From Peristeroidobacter soli (GTDB lineage: Bacteria > Pseudomonadota > Gammaproteobacteria > Steroidobacterales > Steroidobacteraceae), in assembly GCF_004138485.1 (NCBI RefSeq), contig NZ_RYEV01000003.1, positions 1 to 64,000 of the forward strand: a stretch of DNA of 64,000 nucleotides, read 5' to 3'. A program made the position numbers and the translations under genes. Under the pieces are notes generated by a model. It was not told the DNA's origin and did no database searches. It saw only the letters and a list, made by a program, of their open reading frames with translations. Position 1 is the stretch's first letter. Every line of letters starts with the position of its first letter. Positions 1 through 8,535 of the stretch are shown here, in pieces.

Positions 1-87
1 CATGCCGCGCTCACGATCGACATCACCGGCGAGAGCTATCGCGGGGTCAAGGCCCGGAAACTTGCCAGCAAGAAACACGTCGCGTAA
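1..87 (+). CDS. istB: IS21-type IstB ATPase helper, C-terminal tail (partial at window edge)
   Basis: The open frame entering from the left edge ends at a TAA at 85-87 and encodes 28 residues including TIDITGESYR followed by a basic tail. IstB helper ATPases of IS21-family elements commonly finish with a GESYR-like motif and a basic end. The assignment is supported by the tandem terminal repeats and CA dinucleotide that follow at 124-174. IstB helps the IstA transposase choose and capture target DNA. Only the tail is visible, so the intactness of the element cannot be judged. A different IS family is possible but fits the terminal repeats less well. Confidence 0.6.
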   Translation, partial: HAALTIDITGESYRGVKARKLASKKHVA

Positions 88-123
88 GAATCGCCCACTT
101 CTGCTCCGCCAGTGACCTCACAA

Positions 124-174
124 GGTGGTCCCCAACTCGGGAAATCGGGTGGTCCTCAACTGGGAAATCGCGCA
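124..174. mobile_element. Right end of an IS21-type element: two tandem terminal repeats
   Basis: Two near-identical units lie head to tail at 124-147 and 148-170. Each begins GGTGGTCC, contains CAACT and ends GGGAAATCG, and the second is followed by CGCA. Multiple short repeats at the tips and a terminal CA are typical of IS21-family ends, where transposase binding sites are iterated. The element would end at 174. The target duplication cannot be checked because the left end lies outside the window. Confidence 0.6.
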
Positions 175-222
175 AGCGTCGTGCTCGATCCAGAAGGCAA
201 TCGGCTCGAGCTCACTGTCTAG
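175..222 (+). pseudogene. 3' remnant of a VOC/glyoxalase-family gene, interrupted by the IS
   Basis: Directly after the insertion end, an open frame encodes ASVVLDPEGNRLELTV and then TAG. The DPxGNxLEL motif is the characteristic C-terminal strand of vicinal-oxygen-chelate proteins (glyoxalase/dioxygenase superfamily), where the Glu is usually a metal ligand. No start or N-terminal part is present on this side of the element, so this is the amputated tail of a disrupted gene. It runs convergently into the ABC permease gene that ends at 239. Confidence 0.5.
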
Positions 223-238
223 CGAGGCGTCCTCGGCA

Positions 239-1417
239 CTACCCCAGAATCGCCTCCCGCTGATACAACTTGATCGCCACCCCCACCAGCAGCGCCCCCA
301 GTGCCAGCGTCGTCCCCGCGCAAATCAGAACATGCAGCGCCGGGATCGAGTCTCCCCTCATCAGGCTCGTTGCGATCAAGTGCTGACTCAGGCTCGGCAC
401 CGCCATCAAACCCGCGCTGGGCTTGGTGCCCGTCACGACCGCGAACATGATGGGCGCGATCGGCAGCATCATCACGACTGACAGCCACGACTGCGCCTCG
501 CGATTGCTCCGAGTGAATGAGGCGACGACGGTCATCAACCCCGCGCCCATGGGCACGAACGTCATCATGATGGCGAAGATGGTCAGGATCACGCGAGGGC
601 CGAAGTTGGCCGACATGCCGAGCGCTTCCAGCGGAATGTAGGTGAGCACGACGCCGAACGCCGCGAGCGTCAATAGCAGCGAGACCGACATGAAGGCCGA
701 CGTCGCCAGCATCTTGCCGACGATCAACTGAGACCGGCTCACCGGCAGCGTCAGCAACGGTTCCAGCGAGCCGCGTTCGCGTTCCCCGGCGGTGGTGTCG
801 ATGGCGAGATAGAAGCCGCCGACCAGCATCGACATGAAACAGAAGTAAGTCATCATGCCGAGGATCAGCAGCGAGCGCCCGGCCGGTGTGGCCACATCCA
901 GCGTGTGCACGCCGACAGGGTCGATCACCGTCGGGTTGATCCCGCGAACCATCAAGCGCAGGACCGCCAGCTGATGGCCATACGCGTTGAGCAACTGCCG
1001 GGCGCGATCCGCGCTCGGTGACGTGTTGCCGTTGGACGTATCGACGACCAGAGATAACGGCGCCGACTCACCGGCCTTGAGCGCCTTGGCGTAGTCATCG
1101 CCGATGATGAGCACGAGGTCCTGCGCGCCAGACCGGACTGCTTCCATGGCCTGATCGCTCGACAGCTCTACGTTTTGAACCTTGACTCCGTTCTCACGCA
1201 GGAACTGCACCAGGTTGGGCGCACGATCCGCGCCGGCGATGGGCAGGTTCAGCGGCTTGTCCTGATTCGCGACGGCGCGCTTCGACACCATCGTCGTGGT
1301 CAGGCCGAAGATCACCGGCGCCAGCAGCACGCCGAAAAAGAACGCCGACAGAATCACGCGACGGTCGCGCAGGTTCTCCAGCACTTCCTTGCGGAACACG
1401 GTCCAGACGGCGCTCAT
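239..1417 (-). CDS. natB: ABC-2 type permease, NatB-like
   Basis: A 392-residue membrane subunit of an ABC exporter. There is one N-terminal membrane helix (about residues 21-43), a large extracytoplasmic domain (about 45-205), then about five helices to the C-terminus. This 1+5 layout is that of the NatB/ABC-2 permease family (COG1668), known for Na+ extrusion in Bacillus, although many relatives have unknown substrates. The frame is open further upstream, but the start at 1417 (MSAVWTVFRKE) overlaps the stop of the ATPase gene by one base, which indicates translational coupling. The substrate is not predictable from sequence. Confidence 0.8.
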   Translation of the reverse strand: MSAVWTVFRKEVLENLRDRRVILSAFFFGVLLAPVIFGLTTTMVSKRAVANQDKPLNLPIAGADRAPNLVQFLRENGVKVQNVELSSDQAMEAVRSGAQDLVLIIGDDYAKALKAGESAPLSLVVDTSNGNTSPSADRARQLLNAYGHQLAVLRLMVRGINPTVIDPVGVHTLDVATPAGRSLLILGMMTYFCFMSMLVGGFYLAIDTTAGERERGSLEPLLTLPVSRSQLIVGKMLATSAFMSVSLLLTLAAFGVVLTYIPLEALGMSANFGPRVILTIFAIMMTFVPMGAGLMTVVASFTRSNREAQSWLSVVMMLPIAPIMFAVVTGTKPSAGLMAVPSLSQHLIATSLMRGDSIPALHVLICAGTTLALGALLVGVAIKLYQREAILG

Positions 1418-2148
1418 CACGCCACCTCGCCGGGTTGATCGGCAGCGCGCACGAACGCTTCTTCCAGATCGGGAGCGCCCGTCGCCTTGAGAATGTCCGC
1501 CGGCGTGCCTCGCACGACAACGCGACCGTGCGAGATGATCACGATGTCGTCGCACAAGGCCGCGACTTCCTGCATCACGTGACTGGAGAACAGCACGCAC
1601 CGTCCCGACTCGCGCAGCTCGCGAATCAAATCGCGCAACATGCGCACGGCATTCACGTCGAGACCGTTGGTGGGCTCGTCGAGAATGATGGTCTGCGGTC
1701 GATGAATCAGCGCCCGCGCCAGGCCGACCTTGAGTCGTTCGCCTTGTGAATAACCTTTGGCGCGTCTATCAGCTACGCCGCCGAGCGCCAGGCGCTCGAT
1801 CAGTTGATCGATGGAGCGATTCAACTCGACGCCGCGCAGGCCGTGCAGTTCGCCGTAGTAGCGAATGTTTTCGCGACCGCTCAGATGCGCATACAGCCCG
1901 CTCGCATGTGGCAACACGCCGAGCGAGCGGCGCACGCCCAGAGGGTCGGTGGCGCAATCGTGGCCGTCGATCAGCGCGCGGCCTTCGTTGGCGCGAATGA
2001 CCGTGCTCAGGATGCGCAGGGTCGTGGACTTGCCGGCGCCGTTGTGGCCGAGCAGGCCGGTGATCCTGCCGTCGCCCGCCGAGAACGAAACATCCTGCAA
2101 CGCTTGCACCGCGCCGAAGCGCTTTCTCAATCCATCGACTTGAATCAT
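1417..2148 (-). CDS. natA: ABC transporter ATP-binding protein, NatA-like
   Basis: A 243-residue ABC ATPase that powers the adjacent NatB-like permease. Visible motifs are Walker A GHNGAGKST (about residues 34-42), signature YSQGE, Walker B IILDEPTNGLD and a switch His in SSHV. The signature deviates from LSGGQ, as is common in NatA/drug-exporter ATPases. The start was set at the ATG whose product begins MIQVDGLRKRFG, because an upstream in-frame extension runs into the preceding gene. That ATG overlaps the peptidase stop codon by four bases (ATGA). Family assignment is secure; the transported substrate is unknown. Confidence 0.82.
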   Translation of the reverse strand: MIQVDGLRKRFGAVQALQDVSFSAGDGRITGLLGHNGAGKSTTLRILSTVIRANEGRALIDGHDCATDPLGVRRSLGVLPHASGLYAHLSGRENIRYYGELHGLRGVELNRSIDQLIERLALGGVADRRAKGYSQGERLKVGLARALIHRPQTIILDEPTNGLDVNAVRMLRDLIRELRESGRCVLFSSHVMQEVAALCDDIVIISHGRVVVRGTPADILKATGAPDLEEAFVRAADQPGEVA

Positions 2149-3626
2149 GGGGCGGGCGCCGAGCGTGACAGCAGGAACGGGGCGGGGGCGACGGTCTTCA
2201 GGCACTCGTCGTCGAGCGATTTCACGGTGCCGGCCGTGATGAAGTCGGCGACCACGCGCGGCATGCAGCCGACGGCGATCTGACCATGGCCTTGGCCGTC
2301 GAGCACGAGGTGCCTGGAGTTCTTCAAGCCCGCGAGGATTTGCTCGCCATAGCGCGACGGAGTCACCGGATCGTTACCGCCGGAGAGCACCAGCGTCGGA
2401 ATCGCGCTCTGCAGAGGCTTGCCGAAGTCTGCATCGACCGGGCCGTGCGGCCATTGTTCGCAAATGCTCCGCATCGCCTGCATGAACGTTGCGCCGATGT
2501 ACGTCTTGGCCAGGTCGGAGTCCGCGACCGGGCGCTCGTGCCAGCGCGGCGCGTCTTCGCTGCATACGACTGCGAAGTGCATGCCGTTGGCGATCTGAGT
2601 ATCGAGGCTGCGTTTGATCATGAGGTATTGCGCGGCCAGCGCTTGCGGCTGTCCGATCTCCGCCTCGTGGATGAGCAACGGCAACGTCGAGACGGTTTCA
2701 TCGGAATAGCTCAGCAATCGAACAGCCGCACTGAGCTCGGCCGCGCCCAGTTGCGTCGCTACTGGCTCCGCGTTCAGTGGATCCGGAATCGAAAGAGGCA
2801 GCGGCTTCTCGAGCACTCGCGCGCGCAGGGTCGCGAAGGTGGTCGCGATGTTTGGGAAGGCGCGCTGGCAGTCCGCGTTCGAATCGCACCGGGCAAAGGC
2901 GTTGTCGATAGCGGCTTGAGCGTCGAGCGCCACATCCGGGCCCAGCGGCAGCTCCGGTGGCACGACACCATCGAGAATCGCGACACGCACTCGTTGCGGA
3001 TAACGTCGCATGTAGTGCTGAGCGACTCGCGTGCCATAGGACACGCCATACAGATCCACTCGTTGATAGCCTAGCGCGGCGCGTACATCGTCGAGGTCGC
3101 GCACGGCAACGCTGGTCGTGTAGTAGCGCGGATCACCGGGCAGCTTCTCCAGACAGGAGCGCGTCAGCTCGCGCAACTGCTTTGGATCGCTGAACGTAAT
3201 GTCGCTCTCATCGGGGAAGGAGCAGTCGAGACGATTCGAGCGCCCGGTGCCGCGTTGATCGACGATCACGATGTCACGATCGCGCCGGATGCGCGCCAAT
3301 GCCGGTGCGATGGAGATATAGAAGTCGCTCGCCGCCTGGCCGGGGCCGCCGCTCAGCACGAACAGCGGATCGCCCGCGGGCTCGGTGCGCATCGAGCGAA
3401 TGACAGCGACATGCAGCTGAATCTGCTTGCCCGACGGTTGCTCACGATTTTCCGGCACCGACAGTCGGGCGCACTGAGCGGCCACGCCGCCGCCGGCAAC
3501 CTCGCTCTGCAGTCGGCAGTCTTCGAGCTTCAGATTGGCCGCGTGCGCCTGGAATGCGCTGCAAAAGGTCAAGGGCACCAGGCTCAATGCGGCCAGCGCG
3601 CGCAAGCTCTTGTGAATCGAGGACAT
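2145..3626 (-). CDS. Secreted alpha/beta hydrolase, TAP-like (tripeptidyl aminopeptidase type)
   Basis: A 493-residue exported serine hydrolase. A signal peptide ends near AFQAHA (about residue 29). The oxyanion motif GGPG is at about 93-96, the nucleophile elbow GVSYG holds Ser196, and the C-terminal TAP-like part carries GGNDPVTP and GQGHG for the acid and base. The layout matches the S33 proline-iminopeptidase/TAP family that releases short peptides from N-termini. It is the first gene of a three-gene coupled unit with the NatAB-like exporter, so processing of an exported peptide is conceivable but is only inference. The start at 3626 was chosen because the signal peptide begins there. Confidence 0.75.
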   Translation of the reverse strand: MSSIHKSLRALAALSLVPLTFCSAFQAHAANLKLEDCRLQSEVAGGGVAAQCARLSVPENREQPSGKQIQLHVAVIRSMRTEPAGDPLFVLSGGPGQAASDFYISIAPALARIRRDRDIVIVDQRGTGRSNRLDCSFPDESDITFSDPKQLRELTRSCLEKLPGDPRYYTTSVAVRDLDDVRAALGYQRVDLYGVSYGTRVAQHYMRRYPQRVRVAILDGVVPPELPLGPDVALDAQAAIDNAFARCDSNADCQRAFPNIATTFATLRARVLEKPLPLSIPDPLNAEPVATQLGAAELSAAVRLLSYSDETVSTLPLLIHEAEIGQPQALAAQYLMIKRSLDTQIANGMHFAVVCSEDAPRWHERPVADSDLAKTYIGATFMQAMRSICEQWPHGPVDADFGKPLQSAIPTLVLSGGNDPVTPSRYGEQILAGLKNSRHLVLDGQGHGQIAVGCMPRVVADFITAGTVKSLDDECLKTVAPAPFLLSRSAPAP

Positions 3627-3798
3627 CGATTTCCCGGTGTGAAAGGTCACGGGGCGCAATGGTACCTCGCCGGCAGTTCCTGCACGTCCATGTGCCCGCT
3701 GCATTTGGATCTCCTGTATCAGGAACCTGTGGGCACCGGTAACGGTCTGTTACATTCGCACGCCCGACAACTATCTCAACGAGCCCCTGGAGTTACGC

Positions 3799-4608
3799 AT
3801 GCGTTCATCGTCGTTGCTCGCCACCGTCGCCGCCGTTGCCTGCGCGCTGCCGCTGACGGGCGCCTTCGCCAAGGACGAGGCATTGGCCAAGGCCGTCGCC
3901 TCCGAGTCCCGCTCGCCGAATTTCGTGGCGCGCGACAAGTACCGGAAGCCGGAGCAGGTGCTCGAGTTCATCGGTGTGAAGCCGACCATGACAGTGGTGG
4001 AAATCGCGCCGGGCGGTGGTTATTGGACCGAGATCCTGGCCCCGTATCTGCATGACAAGGGCACTTATTACACGGCCATCACGCCACGCGCCGCCAGCGA
4101 GCGGGCCGCGGCCGCCGCGGATACGTGGCAGAAAAAGCTCGACAGCGACAAGGCGCGCTACGGCAATGTGAAGATCAGTGACTTCGGCGGCGGTAAATTC
4201 GAGCCCGGTCCGGCCGGCTCCGCCGACGTGGTCGCGACGTTCCGCAACGTTCACAACTGGATGGGCCAAGGCACGGCGGAACAGGCGTTCGCGTCGTTCT
4301 ACAAGACGCTCAAGCCGGGTGGCGTGCTGGTGGTCGAGGAGCATCGCGCGCCGGCGGACAAGCCGCAGGACCCGAAGGCGGCCAACGGTTATGTGCGTGA
4401 GGACTACACCATCGGGCTGGCTGAGAAGGCCGGCTTCAAGCTGGTGGGTCGCTCCGATCTGCTGAACAATCCAAAGGACACCAAGGATTGGCCGAAGGGC
4501 GTGTGGACCTTGCCGCCGACCCTGGCGCTGGGCGACCAGGACAAGGCCAAGTACGAAGCGATCGGCGAGGCCGACAACTTTCTGCTGAAGTTTCAGAAGC
4601 CGCAGTGA
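3799..4608 (+). CDS. Exported class I methyltransferase-fold protein (COG4798-like)
   Basis: A 269-residue protein with a clear signal peptide (cleavage near AFA, residue 24), followed by a Rossmann methyltransferase fold. The SAM-binding loop reads EIAPGGGYWTE (about 68-78). The later LKPGGVLVVEEHRAP strand is typical of class I methyltransferases. The family is annotated as predicted methyltransferase, yet the leader sends it out of the cytoplasm, where SAM is not expected. It may bind another ligand or have lost activity. It opens a run of four plus-strand envelope genes with gaps of 42-65 bases. Confidence 0.72.
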   Translation: MRSSSLLATVAAVACALPLTGAFAKDEALAKAVASESRSPNFVARDKYRKPEQVLEFIGVKPTMTVVEIAPGGGYWTEILAPYLHDKGTYYTAITPRAASERAAAAADTWQKKLDSDKARYGNVKISDFGGGKFEPGPAGSADVVATFRNVHNWMGQGTAEQAFASFYKTLKPGGVLVVEEHRAPADKPQDPKAANGYVREDYTIGLAEKAGFKLVGRSDLLNNPKDTKDWPKGVWTLPPTLALGDQDKAKYEAIGEADNFLLKFQKPQ

Positions 4609-4658
4609 GGTTGGCCCGCGAATTGACTGAGCGGATTTGACGCGCCGAGGAGCCACCC

Positions 4659-5465
4659 GTGGAAGACGAACAGAAGAAATGGTTGTACTGGGCGATCCCT
4701 GTCGTGGTCGCGGTGGCTATCGGCGCGGCTCTGTATTACGGACGTTCGCATCGGCAGGCGGAGCAGGCCGCGCAGCAAGCGCCTGCTCCTGTGCCTGAAA
4801 CCACCACGCCGGCAACCGAGCCACCGATCCGCAATCCGGTGGCCGAGACGCCGCCGCCCAAGCCGCTGCCGCCGTTGGCCGATAGCGATCCTTCGATGCT
4901 GGAGTCGTTGAACGGCGTGTTCGGTCGCGCGCTCGAGCCGTTCCTGGTGCCGAAGAACATCGTTCGACACACGGTCGTGACCATCGACAACTTGCCCCGC
5001 AAGAAAACGGCGGTGCAGATGTGGCCGGTGAAGCCGATCGGTGGCGAGGTGCTCGCCAAGGGCGAAGGCGAGGAGATGACGCTCGACGCGAGCAACTACG
5101 CGCGCTATGAGCCCGTCATCAAGATCGTGCAGAACATGGACACCGCGCAGGTCGCGACGCTCTATAAACAGTATTACCCGCTGTTCCAGGAATCGTACGT
5201 GTCGCTCGGTTATCCGGACGGCTATTTCAACGACCGGCTGGTCGAAGTGATCGATCATCTGCTGGCGACGCCGGACGTGCCCGGCCCGATCAAGCTGAAG
5301 CGGCCGAGCGTCAATTTCGAGTTCGCCGATGCCGAGCTCGAAAGCTTGTCGTCGGGACAGAAATTGCTGATCCGCATGGGCAGCGCCAACGCCACCATCG
5401 TAAAAGCCAAGCTGCGCGAGCTGCGCAGTGCCATTGCTAAACAGGACGCCGCGACGGGTCGATGA
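4659..5465 (+). CDS. DUF3014 membrane-anchored protein
   Basis: A 268-residue protein with an N-terminal membrane anchor (about residues 8-26), a proline/alanine-rich linker (about 38-75) and a soluble domain. The soluble part resembles DUF3014, with an ALEPFLVPKNIVRHTVVTIDNL-type region and a YPDGYFNDRLVEVIDHLL-type helix. It starts with GTG at 4659, supported by a GAGGA ribosome-binding site about eight bases upstream. No enzymatic motif is visible. The topology suggests the domain sits in the periplasm. The function of DUF3014 is unknown. Confidence 0.7.
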   Translation: MEDEQKKWLYWAIPVVVAVAIGAALYYGRSHRQAEQAAQQAPAPVPETTTPATEPPIRNPVAETPPPKPLPPLADSDPSMLESLNGVFGRALEPFLVPKNIVRHTVVTIDNLPRKKTAVQMWPVKPIGGEVLAKGEGEEMTLDASNYARYEPVIKIVQNMDTAQVATLYKQYYPLFQESYVSLGYPDGYFNDRLVEVIDHLLATPDVPGPIKLKRPSVNFEFADAELESLSSGQKLLIRMGSANATIVKAKLRELRSAIAKQDAATGR

Positions 5466-5507
5466 CGACTGGGCGCGGCAGCGTCAGTTGCACACAGGAG
5501 TGTCGTC

Positions 5508-6614
5508 ATGAGCAAAGTCGTGCTGATATCCGTGGCCTCCGCGGTGGGCCTCGGATTGTTGAGCCTGCATCTGGTCAATCGACTGAAAGCGGGCGAGGCC
5601 ACGATTGCCGACCTCAAAGCTCAGGTCGCCGCGCTCCAGGAACAGCAGCAACGGTCGCTGCCGCGCGAAGCAACTCCGCCTGCTGAAGACATCGGCCCGC
5701 AGCCCAGTGAAGTCATCGGCACACCGCCCAAAGCACCTCCGAAACTGGCCGGCGCCGTAACGGCCGCCGCTCAAGTGGCGCCGCCGGGCATGCCGAATCG
5801 CGACGAGCGCATGCGCATGTTTCGTGAGCAGCGCGAGCGTCAGCGCCAGTTGATGCAGGATCCCGAGTATCGCGAGGCGATGCGCGTGCAGACGCGAGGC
5901 AATTTCGCGCGCCAGTACCCGGGTGTGATCCAGGAGCTGGGCCTGGATCCGCAGCAGGCGGACGCGTTCTTCGACTTGCTCGCCGATCAGCAGCTGCGCG
6001 CCAACGAGCAGATGCAGCCGCTGTGGGAGATGGAAACCGATCCCAGCGATCAGGCCGCCATGCAGGAGCGAAATCGCAAGATCCAGCAGATGGCTCAGCA
6101 GAACCAGCGGCGCAACGAGGCGGAGATTGCCGCGCAGCTCGGCTCCAAGGTGCAGGCGTGGAAGGAGTATCAGTCGACCATGGGCGTGCGCTATGAGCTG
6201 GAGAACATGCGTAACACGCTCGTGTCGAACGGCTTGCCGATCAGCGACGACATGAGCAAGCCCATGCTCAAGGCGCTGGCGCAGGCGAATCAGGCCGAGG
6301 CGGACGAATTCGCCGCCGCCAATCGCGGGGAGCCGGCAGCAGCGTTGGGATGGAGCGCCGGCGGTTCGACCAGCGGCTCCGACAGCAACAACATGGAGCG
6401 TCACCTCGAGATGGCGAAGAAGCGCAATCAGCGCATGCTGGATGCGATCTCGCCGTACCTGTCGTTCGAGCAGCGTGCCGCCATCGAGAGGCAGCAGGAA
6501 GCGCAATTGAAGATGCAGGAGGCCCAGCTGCGGCTCATGCGTTCGCAGAGCAAGGCGGAGAGCAATGGGGTGCTGTTCCTGCAGAGCTCGGACGTGGTGG
6601 TGGCGCAGCCTTGA
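5508..6614 (+). CDS. Membrane-anchored coiled-coil protein, unknown function
   Basis: A 368-residue protein with one N-terminal hydrophobic segment (about residues 4-22), then a heptad-like stretch (about 27-48), a proline-rich linker, and a long charged Gln/Glu/Arg/Met-rich helical body to the end. It is rich in QQ and RERQRQ patterns and has no recognisable catalytic motif. I do not recognise the family. The strong predicted helicity suggests a structural or scaffolding envelope protein. It lies between the DUF3014 gene and a lipoprotein gene in the same orientation, so they are probably co-transcribed. Confidence 0.6.
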   Translation: MSKVVLISVASAVGLGLLSLHLVNRLKAGEATIADLKAQVAALQEQQQRSLPREATPPAEDIGPQPSEVIGTPPKAPPKLAGAVTAAAQVAPPGMPNRDERMRMFREQRERQRQLMQDPEYREAMRVQTRGNFARQYPGVIQELGLDPQQADAFFDLLADQQLRANEQMQPLWEMETDPSDQAAMQERNRKIQQMAQQNQRRNEAEIAAQLGSKVQAWKEYQSTMGVRYELENMRNTLVSNGLPISDDMSKPMLKALAQANQAEADEFAAANRGEPAAALGWSAGGSTSGSDSNNMERHLEMAKKRNQRMLDAISPYLSFEQRAAIERQQEAQLKMQEAQLRLMRSQSKAESNGVLFLQSSDVVVAQP

Positions 6615-6673
6615 TCGCCGCGTACACCCACGTTGAGTAATAATTGCGCGGTCATCGATCGGGTAAGACTTCC

Positions 6674-7126
6674 ATGAGCACTACATCCGCCACTTCGTTC
6701 GCTGTGTTGATGGCCGCGACGCTGTTGGGAGCTACTGGCTGTAGCAAGCCGGAGCCCGCCGCGCCACCGCCGCCGCCGGAACCGACCACGCAGCCGTCGA
6801 ATACCGAGGAGGTCGGTCAGCCGACCGATCCGCGCTTCATTGGCAAAATCTGGATGTCGACGACGCTGGGACATCCGCGCGGCACGATGATGATCTTCCT
6901 GCCCGACCGCTCGCTGTTGATGGACTCGTGCTTCGAGACCTATCGCATCTCCAAGTGGGGCGCGGAAGGCGATCGTATCCGCTGGATCGAAGACACCATC
7001 CCGATCGAAGGCACCCTGTCGATGCCGAGCGATCACGAATTGAACTTGACAATCGCGGGGCAGGACAAAGTGCAGTCGTATGTCATCGCAACGGTGCCGT
7101 TCGTCTGCCCCGACATGCCGCGATAG
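6674..7126 (+). CDS. Small lipoprotein, unknown function
   Basis: A 150-residue protein with a lipobox (LLGATGC, lipidated Cys about residue 23) followed by a proline-rich spacer (PPPPPE) and a compact domain of about 105 residues with two cysteines (SCFE and FVCP). The open frame extends ten codons upstream, but the ATG at 6674 gives a proper signal sequence. It is last in the 3799-7126 run. It is probably anchored in the outer membrane facing the periplasm; no function can be assigned. Confidence 0.6.
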   Translation: MSTTSATSFAVLMAATLLGATGCSKPEPAAPPPPPEPTTQPSNTEEVGQPTDPRFIGKIWMSTTLGHPRGTMMIFLPDRSLLMDSCFETYRISKWGAEGDRIRWIEDTIPIEGTLSMPSDHELNLTIAGQDKVQSYVIATVPFVCPDMPR

Positions 7127-7527
7127 TTCGAGAGGAACGTTGCACCGTCGGTGTTTCACGTAAGCGAAATCACCCAAACGCGGTTGCCGGTATCGGAGGA
7201 TTGCAAGCGCCGCGAGCCTGGTTTTAAAGCGATAACAAACAATCCGCGGCCAGTACTTTTTTCAGGTCGCGCTCACAATGTTTCTAATGCGCGAGCAGTG
7301 AATCCATTTGCAGACACTGTCTGAACGTTACGACATTTTGCGCAAACGACCTTCTTCTCGTTAACTGCGCCCGCCCACGAACGACACTTCGTCACATCGA
7401 CTCGCCTCAATGCGTGCGATGGCCGACCAGGATGAGTCAGGCGGAACGATAGATCGCAACTCTGGGTGAGCGCCGTACCGCGCGCGTAAGCGGTGCGGCT
7501 CCCGTGTCATACCCGCGAGGATTGTCC
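7127..7527. other. Intergenic leader with a strong hairpin, no gene seen
   Basis: No convincing coding frame occupies these 401 bases. The only clear structure is a 10-bp stem (7472-7481 pairing with 7490-7499, one G-U-type mismatch, 8-base loop) just upstream of the ribosome-binding site of the next gene. I compared it with common riboswitch cores, including cyclic-di-GMP types, and saw no match. The rest is probably promoter and untranslated leader for the Ig/FN3 protein gene. Confidence 0.4.
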
Positions 7528-8466
7528 ATGCGCACTTCACTCAAGTGCACGCCCGGTTTCGGCGTGTCCGCCCTCTTTTTCGCACTTGTCTGCGCGTTCT
7601 CTCTGTTGAGTAGCATCGCCCAGGCCGCACCCACTATATCCGGCACGCCGAAAACCACGTTCGGCGTGAACTCCTGGTATAGCTGGGCGCCGACCGCGCG
7701 CGACCCGGCCGTCGAGCAACGCACGCTGCGCTATTCGATCGTCAACAAGCCCTCGTGGGCGCAATTCTCCGTGTACTCCGGCAAGCTCGAAGGCCCGACG
7801 CCGGCGACGCCCGGCACCTGGTCGAACATCCGCATCACGGTGCGCAGCGCGACGGGCACGGCCACTCTGCCGGCGTTCTCGATCGCAACCTATCGGCCTG
7901 GCAGCACCGGCAGCACGACCAATCGTCCGCCGGTCGTGAGCGGTACCCCGCCGACCTCGGTGACCGCGGGCACCGCGTATTCGTTCCGGCCGACAGGCTC
8001 GGATCCCGAAGGCCGCACGCTAACCTGGTCGATCACGAACCGTCCGGCGTGGGCGACGTTCAACACGTCGACCGGTGCGCTCACCGGCACGCCGACGGCC
8101 GCACAGGTCGGCACGACCTCCGGCATCGTGATCGCGGCGAGCGACGGCACCAATCGCACGGCGTTGCCTTCGTTCAACATCGCGGTGAATGCGGCGGGCA
8201 GCAGCACCGGCTCTGCCACGTTGAGCTGGACGCCGCCGACCAGTAACACCAACGGCTCGACGCTGAGCAATCTGGCGGGCTATCGCATTTACTACGGCAC
8301 CAGCTCGAGCAATCTGTCGCGCACCATCCAGGTCGCGAATGCCGGCATGACCCGCTACGTGGTGCCGGATCTGGCGGCGGGCACGTGGTACTTCGCGATC
8401 CGTTCGTACACTACGACGGGCGCGGAGAGCGCGAACTCGAACACCGGTTCGAAGGTCGTCCGCTAG
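7528..8466 (+). CDS. Secreted protein with two Ig-like (He_PIG) domains and a fibronectin III domain
   Basis: A 312-residue exported protein. The signal peptide ends near SIAQA (about residue 33). Two cadherin-like putative Ig domains follow, each opening with P-x-x-SGTP and including a PSW/PAWAxF strand and a GTPT turn (about 35-125 and 132-228). A FN3 domain (about 234-312) contains SWTPPTSN, GYRIYYG and YFAIRSY. Such proteins usually mediate surface or carbohydrate contacts. The start at 7528 has GAGGA just upstream; a GTG at 7504 is less likely. It stands alone, with a structured leader. Confidence 0.72.
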   Translation: MRTSLKCTPGFGVSALFFALVCAFSLLSSIAQAAPTISGTPKTTFGVNSWYSWAPTARDPAVEQRTLRYSIVNKPSWAQFSVYSGKLEGPTPATPGTWSNIRITVRSATGTATLPAFSIATYRPGSTGSTTNRPPVVSGTPPTSVTAGTAYSFRPTGSDPEGRTLTWSITNRPAWATFNTSTGALTGTPTAAQVGTTSGIVIAASDGTNRTALPSFNIAVNAAGSSTGSATLSWTPPTSNTNGSTLSNLAGYRIYYGTSSSNLSRTIQVANAGMTRYVVPDLAAGTWYFAIRSYTTTGAESANSNTGSKVVR

Positions 8467-8535
8467 TCGCAAGTTCGTGAGCTGCTCTCCCGTTGCCGAC
8501 ACGGGACGGGAGAGCAGCGCGCATTCACGCGCCGG

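Noticed and set aside
3739-3753. GTAAC/GTTAC inverted repeat before the methyltransferase-fold gene
   Set aside because: Five-base arms are short enough to arise by chance and no regulator or promoter element could be tied to them.
7441-7503. Riboswitch (for example cyclic-di-GMP type) before the Ig/FN3 gene
   Set aside because: A hairpin is present, but none of the conserved riboswitch core sequences could be recognised.
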